Shown piece by piece: positions 47,495-56,276 of a stretch of 64,000 nucleotides of DNA. The notes beneath the pieces are model-generated. The model was not told where the DNA came from, did not search any database, and saw only the letters and a program-made list of their open reading frames with translations. This DNA is from Enterococcus hirae ATCC 9790 (GTDB taxonomy: Bacteria > Bacillota > Bacilli > Lactobacillales > Enterococcaceae). The stretch covers positions 2,668,501-2,732,500 of the forward strand of contig NC_018081.1 of the NCBI RefSeq assembly GCF_000271405.2. Direction: 5' to 3'. Made by a program: the position numbers and the translations under genes. Each line of letters starts with the position of its first letter. Within the stretch, counting starts at the first letter, position 1.

Positions 47495-48490
47495 GTGAAA
47501 AAGTGGTTTTGGATACTACCCTTCTTCTTTCTACTGATGGGAAATCTTAACATCTACGGCGAATCCTTACAAAGTTTTGATGCACAAATACAAGTCAATG
47601 AATCAACACCATCAACAAACGACAATTATTTTGATCTACAACTAAAACCTGGACAGGAATCGACTTTGAATGTCTTAGTCACGAATCTAAAAGAAACTGA
47701 GATCACGATCATTCCGTCCTTTAATCGTGCAAAGACCAATCAACTAGGCGTTGTTGAATATTCTGGTAGAAATCAAGATCGTCCTAATAATTTGCCCATC
47801 GATATCGAGAAAATTGTTTCTGTTGATAAGCAAAAGTTTACTCTTGCGGGACATGAACAAAAAAAGATTCCTTTAACCATCAAAATGCCAGAAAAAGATT
47901 TTGATGGAGTAATTGCGGGTGGGCTCTATCTCCAAGAAGAACCAAAAAAAGATATACAAGGAAATATCCAACATGTCTTTTCTCGGGAGATTGCTGTCTT
48001 ACTTAAAACACAACTAAACAAAATCCAACCGAACTTAGAACTAAAAAAAGCAGCACCTACCCAAATCAACCAGAGAAATGCCATCAAAGCAACTTTGGAA
48101 AATACTAATGCTGCTTATCTATCTAGTGCTCGTATACACTATGAGATCAAAAAAGAACAACAACAAACCCCAGTACTAACTGGGACTCAACCCATTTCGT
48201 TCGCCCCTAACAGCGGCACGGACTATTTGATTTTTTTAGAAGGAAAAGAATTCGAACCAGGAACCTATCAGCTAATGACGAATGTCAAAAACAAGGAAAT
48301 CAATTGGCAGCAAAAGATAAATTTTACTATTTCGCAAAAAACAGCTGCAACTTATAATGAACAAAATATATCTACTACAAAGGATGAGCCGCAAAACAAT
48401 TGGCTCCTTTGGCTAGCTGGAGGTATTATTTTCGCTCTCGTCCTCATTATTGTCTTTTTACTGTATATTGTAAAAAAGAAAAAACGATAA
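47495..48490 (+). CDS. DUF916/DUF3324 WxL-interacting protein (locus 2)
   Basis: 331 residues from the GTG at 47495, six bases after AAAGGAGGA; an ATG at 47489 is too close to that site. Signal peptide ends near NIYGES; DUF916 starts with YFDLQLKPGQESTLNV, DUF3324 follows, and the C-terminus has a membrane helix and KKKKR tail facing the cytoplasm. It is the intact counterpart of the frameshifted gene in locus 1 and is thought to present WxL proteins at the surface. Confidence 0.88.
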   Translation: MKKWFWILPFFFLLMGNLNIYGESLQSFDAQIQVNESTPSTNDNYFDLQLKPGQESTLNVLVTNLKETEITIIPSFNRAKTNQLGVVEYSGRNQDRPNNLPIDIEKIVSVDKQKFTLAGHEQKKIPLTIKMPEKDFDGVIAGGLYLQEEPKKDIQGNIQHVFSREIAVLLKTQLNKIQPNLELKKAAPTQINQRNAIKATLENTNAAYLSSARIHYEIKKEQQQTPVLTGTQPISFAPNSGTDYLIFLEGKEFEPGTYQLMTNVKNKEINWQQKINFTISQKTAATYNEQNISTTKDEPQNNWLLWLAGGIIFALVLIIVFLLYIVKKKKR

Positions 48491-48502
48491 CTGTTATCAA
48501 AC

Positions 48503-48550
48503 AAAAACTAACTCTACCTAAATTTTCACGAGGCAGAGTTAGTTTTTTTC
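48503..48550. terminator. Bidirectional terminator between WxL locus 2 and the PTS operon
   Basis: AAAAACTAACTCTACC pairs with GGCAGAGTTAGTTTTT with one mismatch and has A- and T-rich flanks. Confidence 0.85.
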
Positions 48551-48645
48551 TTCTGATCTAGCAGTTATTGATATACTATCAAACACATTAGTTCTTTACT
48601 ACGATCAGGAACAATCCCAGCCGTTCTTCAACAACTAGCGACTCC

Positions 48646-49008
48646 TTATTGTGGTTCTCCAAATCGGATGGTATCCCCAATCGCAAACTCTGGAAAGATT
48701 TGAGGCTCTACAACGATTGCTCCTGGCAAGACTTCGTTTTCTCCTGTGCGGAAATAAATGGAGATATGACCGAGGGTTTCAAAGTTATGATTGGCTTCAC
48801 TGCCAACTTCTTTGATTTCATATTCTTGGTTGCCGATGGTCAGTATATCCCCTGTTTTGATGACATTTTTAGCCGTTTCATGATTGTCATGGACCACACA
48901 GATGTCTTTTAATTCAGGTGGTACCTGTTGTCCGAAAAGAATCATTAAGTACTCTGCCGCAAATTCTTCCACTAAAGAACCAACCTCAACAATCTTTGTT
49001 GTGTGCAT
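48646..49008 (-). CDS. PTS glucitol/sorbitol-family EIIA component
   Basis: 120 residues of the GutB/SrlB family: phosphorylatable histidine region VVHDNHETAKN and the C-terminal GHISIYFRTGENEVLPGAIVV typical of EIIA-Gut. ATG follows GGAGGAG. It is the last gene of a six-gene operon whose first two genes encode the IIC and IIBC parts. Because the catabolic genes differ from a sorbitol operon, the polyol is probably not sorbitol. Confidence 0.88.
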   Translation of the reverse strand: MHTTKIVEVGSLVEEFAAEYLMILFGQQVPPELKDICVVHDNHETAKNVIKTGDILTIGNQEYEIKEVGSEANHNFETLGHISIYFRTGENEVLPGAIVVEPQIFPEFAIGDTIRFGEPQ

Positions 49009-49023
49009 GGTTTTCTCCTCCTT

Positions 49024-50271
49024 CTATGATAACGTCGTATCTTGTAAATGACGTAACTGCCAAACAGTGGTACTGGCATCTAGTTCAACGTCATCTTCAG
49101 TTAAGAAAGAACCCGCCCGTATAAAACGTTTTGCTACTACTTCTCCAGAGATCAGTCCGATCGGGATATGTCCCTCTCGCTTCATTTCTTCGTGGGTCTC
49201 AAGTACTCCTCGGACACAAAAACCACCGATTCCATCTAAATGATCCCCAGGTTGAATATCTTTTTTCGCTACCGCAACGGTTTCTGAAATTGGGGCGCCT
49301 AATGGAACAATGGCATGATCTTGTTGTAAGACAGCTTTTGCAATCGTAATTGGTGTTTCTAAACTTGCTAAATGATACGGGCGATATAAGATATGATGAT
49401 CCCGTTCCCCTTTCTTCATCAAGTAATTCATTTCTTCAGCTACTTCGCTATTTTGCCCCTTAACGATAACAAAGACGCCTGGCGCTAAACCATCCACATA
49501 TTCCACTACACCAAATTGAGATAAGACACCACCATTTTCTTTTAAATCTAACGAAGTAATGACAGAATCTAGATCCCCTTTCAAACCATGCATACCTACC
49601 TTGTCAGGGATATAGCCAATCGCATTTGATAAAAGATTCATTTCAGCCATTGTTTTTGTTCCATCTTGGAAAGCAGCTAGCATGTGAGGAGCCATTTGTT
49701 TTTTCTGAGCTTCTTTTTCAGCAGTTGCCGGATTTGCGGAAATATTCAATTGATTATTTTTGCCTTTTCCCGCAACTAAGACTTCCATCCCCATAGACGA
49801 AGCAAATTCAAATAATTCGGTGGTTGCTTCAGGTTCATCGCCATCTGATCCTGTATAGATCAACCCTGCTGAATCATAGAGTTTATGCATCAAAGGTCCA
49901 ATAGTGATATCGATTTCAACATTTAATAAGACAAGATGTTTTTTTGCTAATAACGCTTCAAGCGCAATTTTTGCTCCTGCTTCAGGTACACCAGTAGCAT
50001 CTACGATTACTTCATTCCAATCAGAGTGAATAATTTCTTTAGCATCTGTTGAAATAAGGACATCATTTTTAACTTTTGCCGAAGCTAGATACGCTTCTTT
50101 CGCTTTTTGTGCATAATCAAGGGACAAGTCACTGATCCCTGTTACGATCATCCCTGGAATTGACGCTATTTGTGCAATCATTCCCCTGCCCATTTGTCCT
50201 GCACCAATTACACCCACTTTGATTGGATTTCCTGTTTTTTCTCTTAATTGTAATTCACCATATAAAGTCAT
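49024..50271 (-). CDS. NAD(P)-dependent oxidoreductase with C-terminal SAF domain
   Basis: About 415 residues from the ATG at 50271, which has TGGAGG upstream. N-terminal Rossmann fold with VGVIGAGQMGRGM, a homoserine-dehydrogenase-like middle (VDATGVPEAGAKIALEAL, YTGSDGDEPEATTELFEF) and a C-terminal SAF domain (LDGIGGFCVRGVLE, FIRAGSFLTEDDV). SAF-domain oxidoreductases occur in sugar-acid and polyol pathways and related operons; the exact reaction is unknown to me. In this operon it should act on a phosphorylated polyol derivative. Confidence 0.75.
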   Translation of the reverse strand: MTLYGELQLREKTGNPIKVGVIGAGQMGRGMIAQIASIPGMIVTGISDLSLDYAQKAKEAYLASAKVKNDVLISTDAKEIIHSDWNEVIVDATGVPEAGAKIALEALLAKKHLVLLNVEIDITIGPLMHKLYDSAGLIYTGSDGDEPEATTELFEFASSMGMEVLVAGKGKNNQLNISANPATAEKEAQKKQMAPHMLAAFQDGTKTMAEMNLLSNAIGYIPDKVGMHGLKGDLDSVITSLDLKENGGVLSQFGVVEYVDGLAPGVFVIVKGQNSEVAEEMNYLMKKGERDHHILYRPYHLASLETPITIAKAVLQQDHAIVPLGAPISETVAVAKKDIQPGDHLDGIGGFCVRGVLETHEEMKREGHIPIGLISGEVVAKRFIRAGSFLTEDDVELDASTTVWQLRHLQDTTLS

Positions 50272-50310
50272 CTTATGTATTTCCTCCACTCATTCAATTT
50301 TTTATGTTTT

Positions 50311-51306
50311 TTATAAATATTCTCTAAAGATTCGGTTCACTAATATTTTAGGCGAATTGGCAAAATTACCAATTGTCGAGCCCGCAATATGAGGAGTGAT
50401 CGTGAGATTATCTAATGTTAGATAAGGATGGTCTGCGGGTAATGGTTCCTGTTCAAAAACATCCACTGCCGCTCCCATAATCTCTTTGTTTCTTAATGCT
50501 TGAATCAAATCTTGTTCATTGACTAATCCAGCACGGGCACTATTGATGAAAACAGCAGAAGGTTTCATTTTCTTGAAATGCGACTCATTGATCATATGTT
50601 TTGTTTGAGGAGTCAATCGATAATGCATCGAAAAGATATCTGCTTTTTCCACCAGTTCCTCTAAGCTAACTTGAGTATCAGGGGACGTACCATCAAAATA
50701 ATCATCAAAGAAAAGAATGTTACATCCAAAAGGTCGCAACAAATGAGCAACTCGTTGGCCAATTTCGCCATAACCAATTAACCCAATCGTTGACTCTTTT
50801 AATTCAGGTGCTAATAGCCCATTAGGATAGTACTTTTGCCACTGATGCTCTCTTAATTTTTGATTTCCTCGTGCGATATTTCGAATTTCTGTCAAAATCA
50901 AACCAACAGTAAATTCCGACACACTAGTCTTACTTCTGCCAGGAGTATTATAAACAGCAATTCCTTTTTCTTCGGCATAGCTAACAGCGACATTTTCTGT
51001 ACCTGCTCGCAGTACGCCAACTAATTCCAAATTTTCCGCCCGTTCGATCACTTTTTTACCAATCGGTGCAAATTGAGTAATGATCCACTGATACTCTTCA
51101 ATATTTTCTAAGAGATACTCTGGTAATTCGACTGCATCACACCCATGTTTTTCAATCTTGATATTACCTTTTTGCAGACTATCTAAATCAGAATGCCGCC
51201 ATTCTTTGATGTCTACAGAAATTCCTTTTGTCGCTAAATCTTTTAAGCCTTCTTCCATCATTTCTCGATCAATAAATAAATCTGCGATTGCTAAACATTT
51301 GATCAT
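50311..51306 (-). CDS. D-isomer-specific 2-hydroxyacid dehydrogenase family protein
   Basis: 331 residues. NAD-binding GLIGYGEIGQRVAHLLRPFG, the catalytic Arg in INSARAGLV, Glu in DVFEQEPL and His in TPHIAGST define the family. The N-terminal part has the usual flavodoxin-like substrate lobe. Its ATG overlaps the stop of the upstream dehydrogenase gene (ATGA). Family enzymes reduce 2-keto acids or oxidise 2-hydroxy acids; with the neighbouring dehydrogenases this suggests a polyol oxidised stepwise to an acid. Confidence 0.85.
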   Translation of the reverse strand: MIKCLAIADLFIDREMMEEGLKDLATKGISVDIKEWRHSDLDSLQKGNIKIEKHGCDAVELPEYLLENIEEYQWIITQFAPIGKKVIERAENLELVGVLRAGTENVAVSYAEEKGIAVYNTPGRSKTSVSEFTVGLILTEIRNIARGNQKLREHQWQKYYPNGLLAPELKESTIGLIGYGEIGQRVAHLLRPFGCNILFFDDYFDGTSPDTQVSLEELVEKADIFSMHYRLTPQTKHMINESHFKKMKPSAVFINSARAGLVNEQDLIQALRNKEIMGAAVDVFEQEPLPADHPYLTLDNLTITPHIAGSTIGNFANSPKILVNRIFREYL

Positions 51307-52376
51307 TCTTTATTCCCCTCCTCATTTAATACAACTGATACCCGGTAGCTTCCTGGGGTACTAGCGATCTCGAATGCTTTTTGAATATCCATTAATGGAA
51401 TTTTGGTTTCGATCAATTTTGATACATCGACACGCCCTTCATTTAGGAGTGTAGCTGCGTCATAAAAATCTTCTAATGTGGAAGCATACGTACCGATCAC
51501 TTCGAGACGCATATAATGAATCGTATTTGGCTGGATAGCCATTTCAGGCGCAGGATAACCCGCAGCATAAATCGAGATTTTCCCATCTTTTTCTTTCACC
51601 ATCTCAAGGGATTGATTCATCGCCAAAGTTGATCCAACTGCGACAATGACGCTGTCAGCCCCTCTCCCATTTGTGAGTTCTTTGACTTTTTGGACTGGAT
51701 CGTTTTGACTTGCATCAATCGCTTCAAACCCTAATTCCTTGATCAGAGCTAACTTTTTAGGCATGACCTCAGAAATAATGACCCTTGCGCCCATTGCTCG
51801 TGCTGTTAGTCCATTAAGAAGTCCCATTGTTCCTCCACCGATGATCACGATCGTTTCTTTCCCAGGCACTATTCGTAATTTTTTCATATTTTGAACGACG
51901 GAGGATAAGGGTTCGACAAAAGCAGCTTCTGAGGCAGATAAAGTTGGTCTCATCTTGACGAAGCTCTTGGCTTTACGAACAAAATAATTCGCAAATCCAA
52001 AAATCCCATAAAACTCTTTTGAATAATTCTTTCCAAATTGCCGTTTGTTTTCACAATTCGTAATTTCACCAAATTTACACTCATCACAGTAACCACAATA
52101 ATCATAAAGTACACTGACTCGATCGCCGATCTGGTAGGTATCGCCGACAGCTTTGCCTTTTGCTATGACAATTCCTGAACATTCATGTCCGCCAGCCATA
52201 GGATAGCCTTGATGTTCTCTAAGTCCTAACCATTGTTGATAGTCAGTTGTACAAATGTTACAAGCTTCTTGTTTTACTAACAATTCATCTTCTGCCAATT
52301 CAGGCATCGGTATTTCCTTGATCTTTGCATTCTTCTTCTCAGCTAAATAGCCAAACGTTATGTTTTTAGGTTGCAT
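51303..52376 (-). CDS. Zinc-dependent alcohol/polyol dehydrogenase (MDR family)
   Basis: 357 residues. Catalytic zinc site: Cys in NICTTDY, GGHECSG; structural zinc cysteines in DYCGYCDECKFGEITNC; NAD site IVIIGGGTMGLL. It belongs to the sorbitol/threonine dehydrogenase branch and likely oxidises the phosphorylated polyol brought in by the PTS. AGGAG precedes the ATG. It is the third gene of the operon, after the two permease genes. Confidence 0.87.
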   Translation of the reverse strand: MQPKNITFGYLAEKKNAKIKEIPMPELAEDELLVKQEACNICTTDYQQWLGLREHQGYPMAGGHECSGIVIAKGKAVGDTYQIGDRVSVLYDYCGYCDECKFGEITNCENKRQFGKNYSKEFYGIFGFANYFVRKAKSFVKMRPTLSASEAAFVEPLSSVVQNMKKLRIVPGKETIVIIGGGTMGLLNGLTARAMGARVIISEVMPKKLALIKELGFEAIDASQNDPVQKVKELTNGRGADSVIVAVGSTLAMNQSLEMVKEKDGKISIYAAGYPAPEMAIQPNTIHYMRLEVIGTYASTLEDFYDAATLLNEGRVDVSKLIETKIPLMDIQKAFEIASTPGSYRVSVVLNEEGNKE

Positions 52377-52391
52377 TTTTTCACTCCTATT

Positions 52392-53429
52392 CTATAATCC
52401 AATTGAAAAGGCATACGCAATGATAACTGCGATCGGCCCAGTTAAAATTCGCGAAAACAACACAGCTGGCACACCATTAGAAATCGTTTCTGGTTTTGCT
52501 TCTCCCAAAGTCATTCCTACGGGTGCAAAATCACAGCCAACTTGTGAATTGATAGCAAACAGTGCTGGTAGAGCGTAATGTGGCGGGATTGTACCATTAG
52601 CGATCTCTGTTCCGATCAATAAACCAATCACCGAAGCAATCACCGCCCCTGGTGCTAATAAAGGAGATAAAAACGGCAAACTAGTAATAGCACCTAATAG
52701 AACTAAGCCAAGTAAGCTACCGCCTAAAGGTGACAAAAACTTCGCAATAATATCCCCAATTCCTGTATAGTTGATAATACCAATCAAAGTTGCAACAAAA
52801 GCCATAAATGGAATAATATTTGTTAGCACGGTATCGATCGTTTCACGCCCTGCTTGATACATGATATTGATAAAGCTCCCCGCACCACGTCCGATGGTAT
52901 CGATCAAGCCAAAAATCCCACCTTTTTTATTGCTATGATTTTTCTTTTCAGTGGTTTCTTTTGTTATTTCTGTAGTTGTTTCCGGTTTATTTGTGTTGAT
53001 ATTTGATGTTTTTTCATTCTTATCTTCTTTATTATGTACTTGTGCAGCTTCGCTTTCACTAATAATTTCTATGTTTGTAATCGTTGTTCCTGAAACAAAA
53101 ATATCTTCTGTCATAAATTTCGCCAACGGCCCAGAAGGCGCTTGCAATTTTACGTTGATTGTTGGGATCTTCATTCTTGGATACGTTCCACAGCGTGCTG
53201 TTCCGCCACAATCAATGACTGCACACAAGGTTTCTTCTTTTTCCACTGGATTTTTAAATGCATCAACCGCTGTTACCCCAGCTAATTCCGCAATCTTTTC
53301 AGCGACGGGATGAATACCACCACCGGTTACACTGATAACGTACTTCTTACGTTCATCATTTAACGGAATGGTTAATGGTCCTCCCCAGCCTCCATTTCCT
53401 TTATGGATAATTAGTTTTTTCGCTTCCAT
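52392..53429 (-). CDS. PTS glucitol/sorbitol-family EIIBC component
   Basis: 345 residues from the ATG at 53429 (GGAGGTAGAG upstream); the frame opens at 53441. N-terminal IIB with IHKGNGGWGGPL and the phosphocysteine in VIDCGGTARCGTYP, a Thr/Asn/Lys-rich linker at about 138-170, then a membrane part with AINSQVGCDFAPVGMTLGEAKPETI, the SrlE signature. Works with the IIC (SrlA-type) and IIA proteins of this operon. Confidence 0.9.
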   Translation of the reverse strand: MEAKKLIIHKGNGGWGGPLTIPLNDERKKYVISVTGGGIHPVAEKIAELAGVTAVDAFKNPVEKEETLCAVIDCGGTARCGTYPRMKIPTINVKLQAPSGPLAKFMTEDIFVSGTTITNIEIISESEAAQVHNKEDKNEKTSNINTNKPETTTEITKETTEKKNHSNKKGGIFGLIDTIGRGAGSFINIMYQAGRETIDTVLTNIIPFMAFVATLIGIINYTGIGDIIAKFLSPLGGSLLGLVLLGAITSLPFLSPLLAPGAVIASVIGLLIGTEIANGTIPPHYALPALFAINSQVGCDFAPVGMTLGEAKPETISNGVPAVLFSRILTGPIAVIIAYAFSIGL

Positions 53430-53453
53430 CTCTACCTCCATTCTCAGTTTCGT

Positions 53454-53987
53454 CTATGCCTCTGTTGTTTTTTTTGCTTCTCTTTGTGTTAAGAAACGAG
53501 CAATTTTTTCTGTAATGATTCCTCGTACTAAGATAATCATAAAAGCAGCCAATAAATACCTTAGACCTAATTCACTTTGATTTCCCACTTTACCAAAGCC
53601 AGCTGCTACACCAAGATAAACAAATAGTTCAGCTGAATTTGCATGAGGAAATAATCCCACGATGGGATGAAGCATTGACACCGTTGCATCATAGTAAGCT
53701 GCCTTGTGTTCTTCTTTTAAAAATCGTCCAAATGTATAACACATTGGATTTGTTAAAAAGAAACACGCTAAAAACGGAATCAATGTATAACGTAATAACG
53801 TGAATTTCGTACATCGTTGCATGAATCCAAATACTCTTTTTTCTCCGATAATTTTTATTAGAGCGTTTACAAAAAGAATCAAAGAAATCAACAGCGGAAC
53901 GATCGTCGTTAAAAATCCAACAAAAGTATCTGCTCCAGCTTGAAACATTCCCATAAAGCCATCTGACAACTTCACCAGAAAATTCAA
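53454..53987 (-). CDS. PTS glucitol/sorbitol-family EIIC component
   Basis: 177 residues with about four membrane segments; GFMGMFQAGADTFVGF, FLTNPMCYTFGRFLKEE and LFPHANSAELFVYLGVAAG are typical of SrlA/GutA. TTG at 53987 lies eight bases after AAAGGAGG. First gene of the six-gene operon, divergent from the SorC-type regulator. Confidence 0.9.
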   Translation of the reverse strand: MNFLVKLSDGFMGMFQAGADTFVGFLTTIVPLLISLILFVNALIKIIGEKRVFGFMQRCTKFTLLRYTLIPFLACFFLTNPMCYTFGRFLKEEHKAAYYDATVSMLHPIVGLFPHANSAELFVYLGVAAGFGKVGNQSELGLRYLLAAFMIILVRGIITEKIARFLTQREAKKTTEA

Positions 53988-54032
53988 ATCCCATTCCTCC
54001 TTTTAAGATCAAATTGCGCGCTTTTATCAAAA

Positions 54033-54094
54033 GACAATTCATTTGTCATATGATACCACGCCAAGAATATATCATTTGACAAAATTAATGTCAA
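54033..54094. promoter_or_regulatory. Two inverted repeats in the divergent promoter, candidate SorC-type operators
   Basis: GACAA-N5-TTGTC at 54033-54047 and TTGACA-N7-TGTCAA at 54076-54094 are both perfect and share TTGTC/TTGACA half sites. They lie between the regulator gene and the PTS operon. Confidence 0.55.
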
Positions 54095-54233
54095 TTGATT
54101 TTTTTGAAAAAATAAAGTACACTAAAAATGGAAATGTTTTTTATTAAATGTATGACAGTTATGATTACCCGATCGACTTGATCTATTTAAGTGAAGTGAA
54201 TAACTGGAGTGAAACGATCAATTGGAGGAAAAA

Positions 54234-55181
54234 ATGAGTAAGTCTGAAGAAAGAAACATGGTGAAAGTAGCAACTTTATATTATAAAGAAGGTCTGACAC
54301 AAGCACAGATTGCTAAGAAAATGGGAGTCTCTCGTTCACTCATTTCTAAATGGTTAATTGATGCTCGAAAAGCAGGTTTCATTGAATTTTTTATTAATAG
54401 TGAAAATATCTATGCCATTGAATTAGAAACCGAACTAGAGAAAAAATTTGCCTTATCTTTTGTTAAAGTGGTGGACACAACGAATCTATCTTATCCAGAA
54501 ATCGAGAAAATGGTTGGACAAATTGCAGCAATTTCTTTAAAAGATAAGATTGCAGCTGCGAAAACAATCGGGATTTCATGGGGAAAGTCAATCAAAAGCT
54601 TAGTTACTCAATTTCCATTTGAGAATTATCCTGATACAACATTCATTCCATTAATTGGCGGCATGGGATATGATCATTTTGATATCCACTCCAATCAACT
54701 TTGCCATGAATTTGCTCGAAAGACGCGTGGTTCTTCAAAATATCTTTACACTCCAGCACTGGTTTCTAATGAGATAATCCGTCAAGAATTTGAAGGTAAT
54801 ATCTACATTGATAAAATTCTCTCTGAAGCCAAAAAAGTCGAATTAGCACTTGTCGGTATCTCCTCCCCTGATCATTTCAACACGATGGAAGAAATCGGGT
54901 ATACTAATAAAAAAGAAATGGCACAATTAAGAGGGATTGGTGCAGTTGGGGACATCAACTCCCGTTTTTATGATAAAGATGGGCAAGAAGTAAATCATCC
55001 AATCAATAAGCATGTGGTTGGCCTAAGTCTTGAAGAGCTTAAAGCGATTCCTGAAACCATCGCTATTGCTTATGATGATGCGAAATGGCAAGGAATCTAT
55101 TATGCTTGTAAAAATCAACTGGTTGACTCCATCATTACTACCGACACCATTGCGGATCACTTGATTCATATGGATATTTAG
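54234..55181 (+). CDS. SorC/DeoR-type sugar-binding transcriptional regulator
   Basis: 315 residues from the ATG at 54234, with GGAGG just upstream. Helix-turn-helix at about 14-42 (LTQAQIAKKMGVSRSLISKW) and a C-terminal sugar-phosphate-binding domain with TIGISWGKS, FIPLIGGMG and RGIGAVGDINSRFYD, all typical of the SorC family. It is divergent from the glucitol-family PTS operon and is the probable regulator, responding to a phosphorylated intermediate. Confidence 0.9.
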   Translation: MSKSEERNMVKVATLYYKEGLTQAQIAKKMGVSRSLISKWLIDARKAGFIEFFINSENIYAIELETELEKKFALSFVKVVDTTNLSYPEIEKMVGQIAAISLKDKIAAAKTIGISWGKSIKSLVTQFPFENYPDTTFIPLIGGMGYDHFDIHSNQLCHEFARKTRGSSKYLYTPALVSNEIIRQEFEGNIYIDKILSEAKKVELALVGISSPDHFNTMEEIGYTNKKEMAQLRGIGAVGDINSRFYDKDGQEVNHPINKHVVGLSLEELKAIPETIAIAYDDAKWQGIYYACKNQLVDSIITTDTIADHLIHMDI

Positions 55182-55298
55182 CAATGACAAAAACGGAAGT
55201 TACGTAAGAGCAGTTCCGCTTCTCACCTGTTTCCTTTATCTGCTCTTGAATCTCCTAACTATTTCCGCTATGATTAAAAAGTAATAAAATATGATTTT

Positions 55299-55447
55299 GT
55301 TTGCAGGGGGACGCTGTTGCGTTGAGAAGGTAAAACCTGACCCTTTGAACCTGTTTGGTTGATACCAGCGTAGGGAGCAAATGTCCTTTTTGTTGATGCG
55401 AAATCAAAACAAACAAGACATTCTTCTTTCTAGGGGAATGTCTTTTT
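55299..55447 (+). promoter_or_regulatory. TPP riboswitch (THI element) with terminator
   Basis: The aptamer at 55299-55381 has the conserved blocks CAGGGGGACGC, GTTGAGAAGGT, ACCCTTTGAACCTG and ATACCAGCGTAGGGA, closed by TTTGC/GCAAA. A terminator follows at 55417-55447 (AGACATTC with GAATGTCT, then five T). TPP binding should stop transcription before thiD. Confidence 0.95.
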
Positions 55448-55468
55448 CTATTTTAAGGAGGATTACAG

Positions 55469-56272
55469 ATGAAAAAAGTGCTTAGTATTGCAGGATCAGA
55501 TTGTAGTGGTGGTGCGGGTATACAAGCCGATTTAAAGACTTTTTCTGCTCATCGAGTGTATGGAATGTCGGTTATCACCTCAGTCGTAGCTGAAAATACG
55601 GTTCGTGTATTGACCTACCAAGATATTTCCCCTCAAATCATCAAAGATCAAATGGATGCGGTTTTTGAAGACATTTTTCCCGACGCTGTAAAAATTGGGA
55701 TGCTTTCTAGCCAAGAAACAATGCTTGCAGTGACCGAAAGTTTAAAAAAATGGCAACCACAAAATATTGTTTTAGACCCAGTGATGTACGCTAAAAACGG
55801 CAATGCGTTGATGGAGCCAACTGCGATTGATACACTGATCCAGACAGTTCTTCCCTTAGCTAACTTGATTACACCTAATATCCCAGAAGCAGAAAAAATT
55901 GCACAATGTACGATCTCATCAATAGCAGATATGGAACAAGTCGGACGAACCATCTACGAAAATAGTGGAACAGCTGTTTTAATCAAAGGTGGGCATAAAT
56001 CTGGTGAAGCTACCGATGTGCTCTTTGATGGAAAGAAAGTCTATCATTTTACTGCTGAACGAATCGAAACCAAAAATACTCATGGGACAGGGTGTACGTT
56101 ATCTTCTGCTATTGCTTCTGAATTAGCTCTAGGAAAATCCTTAGAGCAGGCTGTCTGTGAAGCAAAGAAATACGTTACACTTGCAATCCAACATTCGTTG
56201 GCGATCGGTCAAGGACATGGTCCTACGAATCATTTCTACTCGCTTTACCAAAATACCGTTGAAGAGGAGTAA
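55469..56272 (+). CDS. thiD: Hydroxymethylpyrimidine kinase / phosphomethylpyrimidine kinase
   Basis: 267 residues of the ribokinase-fold ThiD family: LSIAGSDCSGGAGIQADLKTF, VLDPVMYAKNGNALM and NTHGTGCTLSSAIASEL, with the GTGC active-site loop. It phosphorylates HMP to HMP-PP for thiamine synthesis. AAGGAGG precedes the ATG. First gene of the TPP-regulated operon; thiM follows with a four-base gap. Confidence 0.95.
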   Translation: MKKVLSIAGSDCSGGAGIQADLKTFSAHRVYGMSVITSVVAENTVRVLTYQDISPQIIKDQMDAVFEDIFPDAVKIGMLSSQETMLAVTESLKKWQPQNIVLDPVMYAKNGNALMEPTAIDTLIQTVLPLANLITPNIPEAEKIAQCTISSIADMEQVGRTIYENSGTAVLIKGGHKSGEATDVLFDGKKVYHFTAERIETKNTHGTGCTLSSAIASELALGKSLEQAVCEAKKYVTLAIQHSLAIGQGHGPTNHFYSLYQNTVEEE

Positions 56273-56276
56273 TTTT

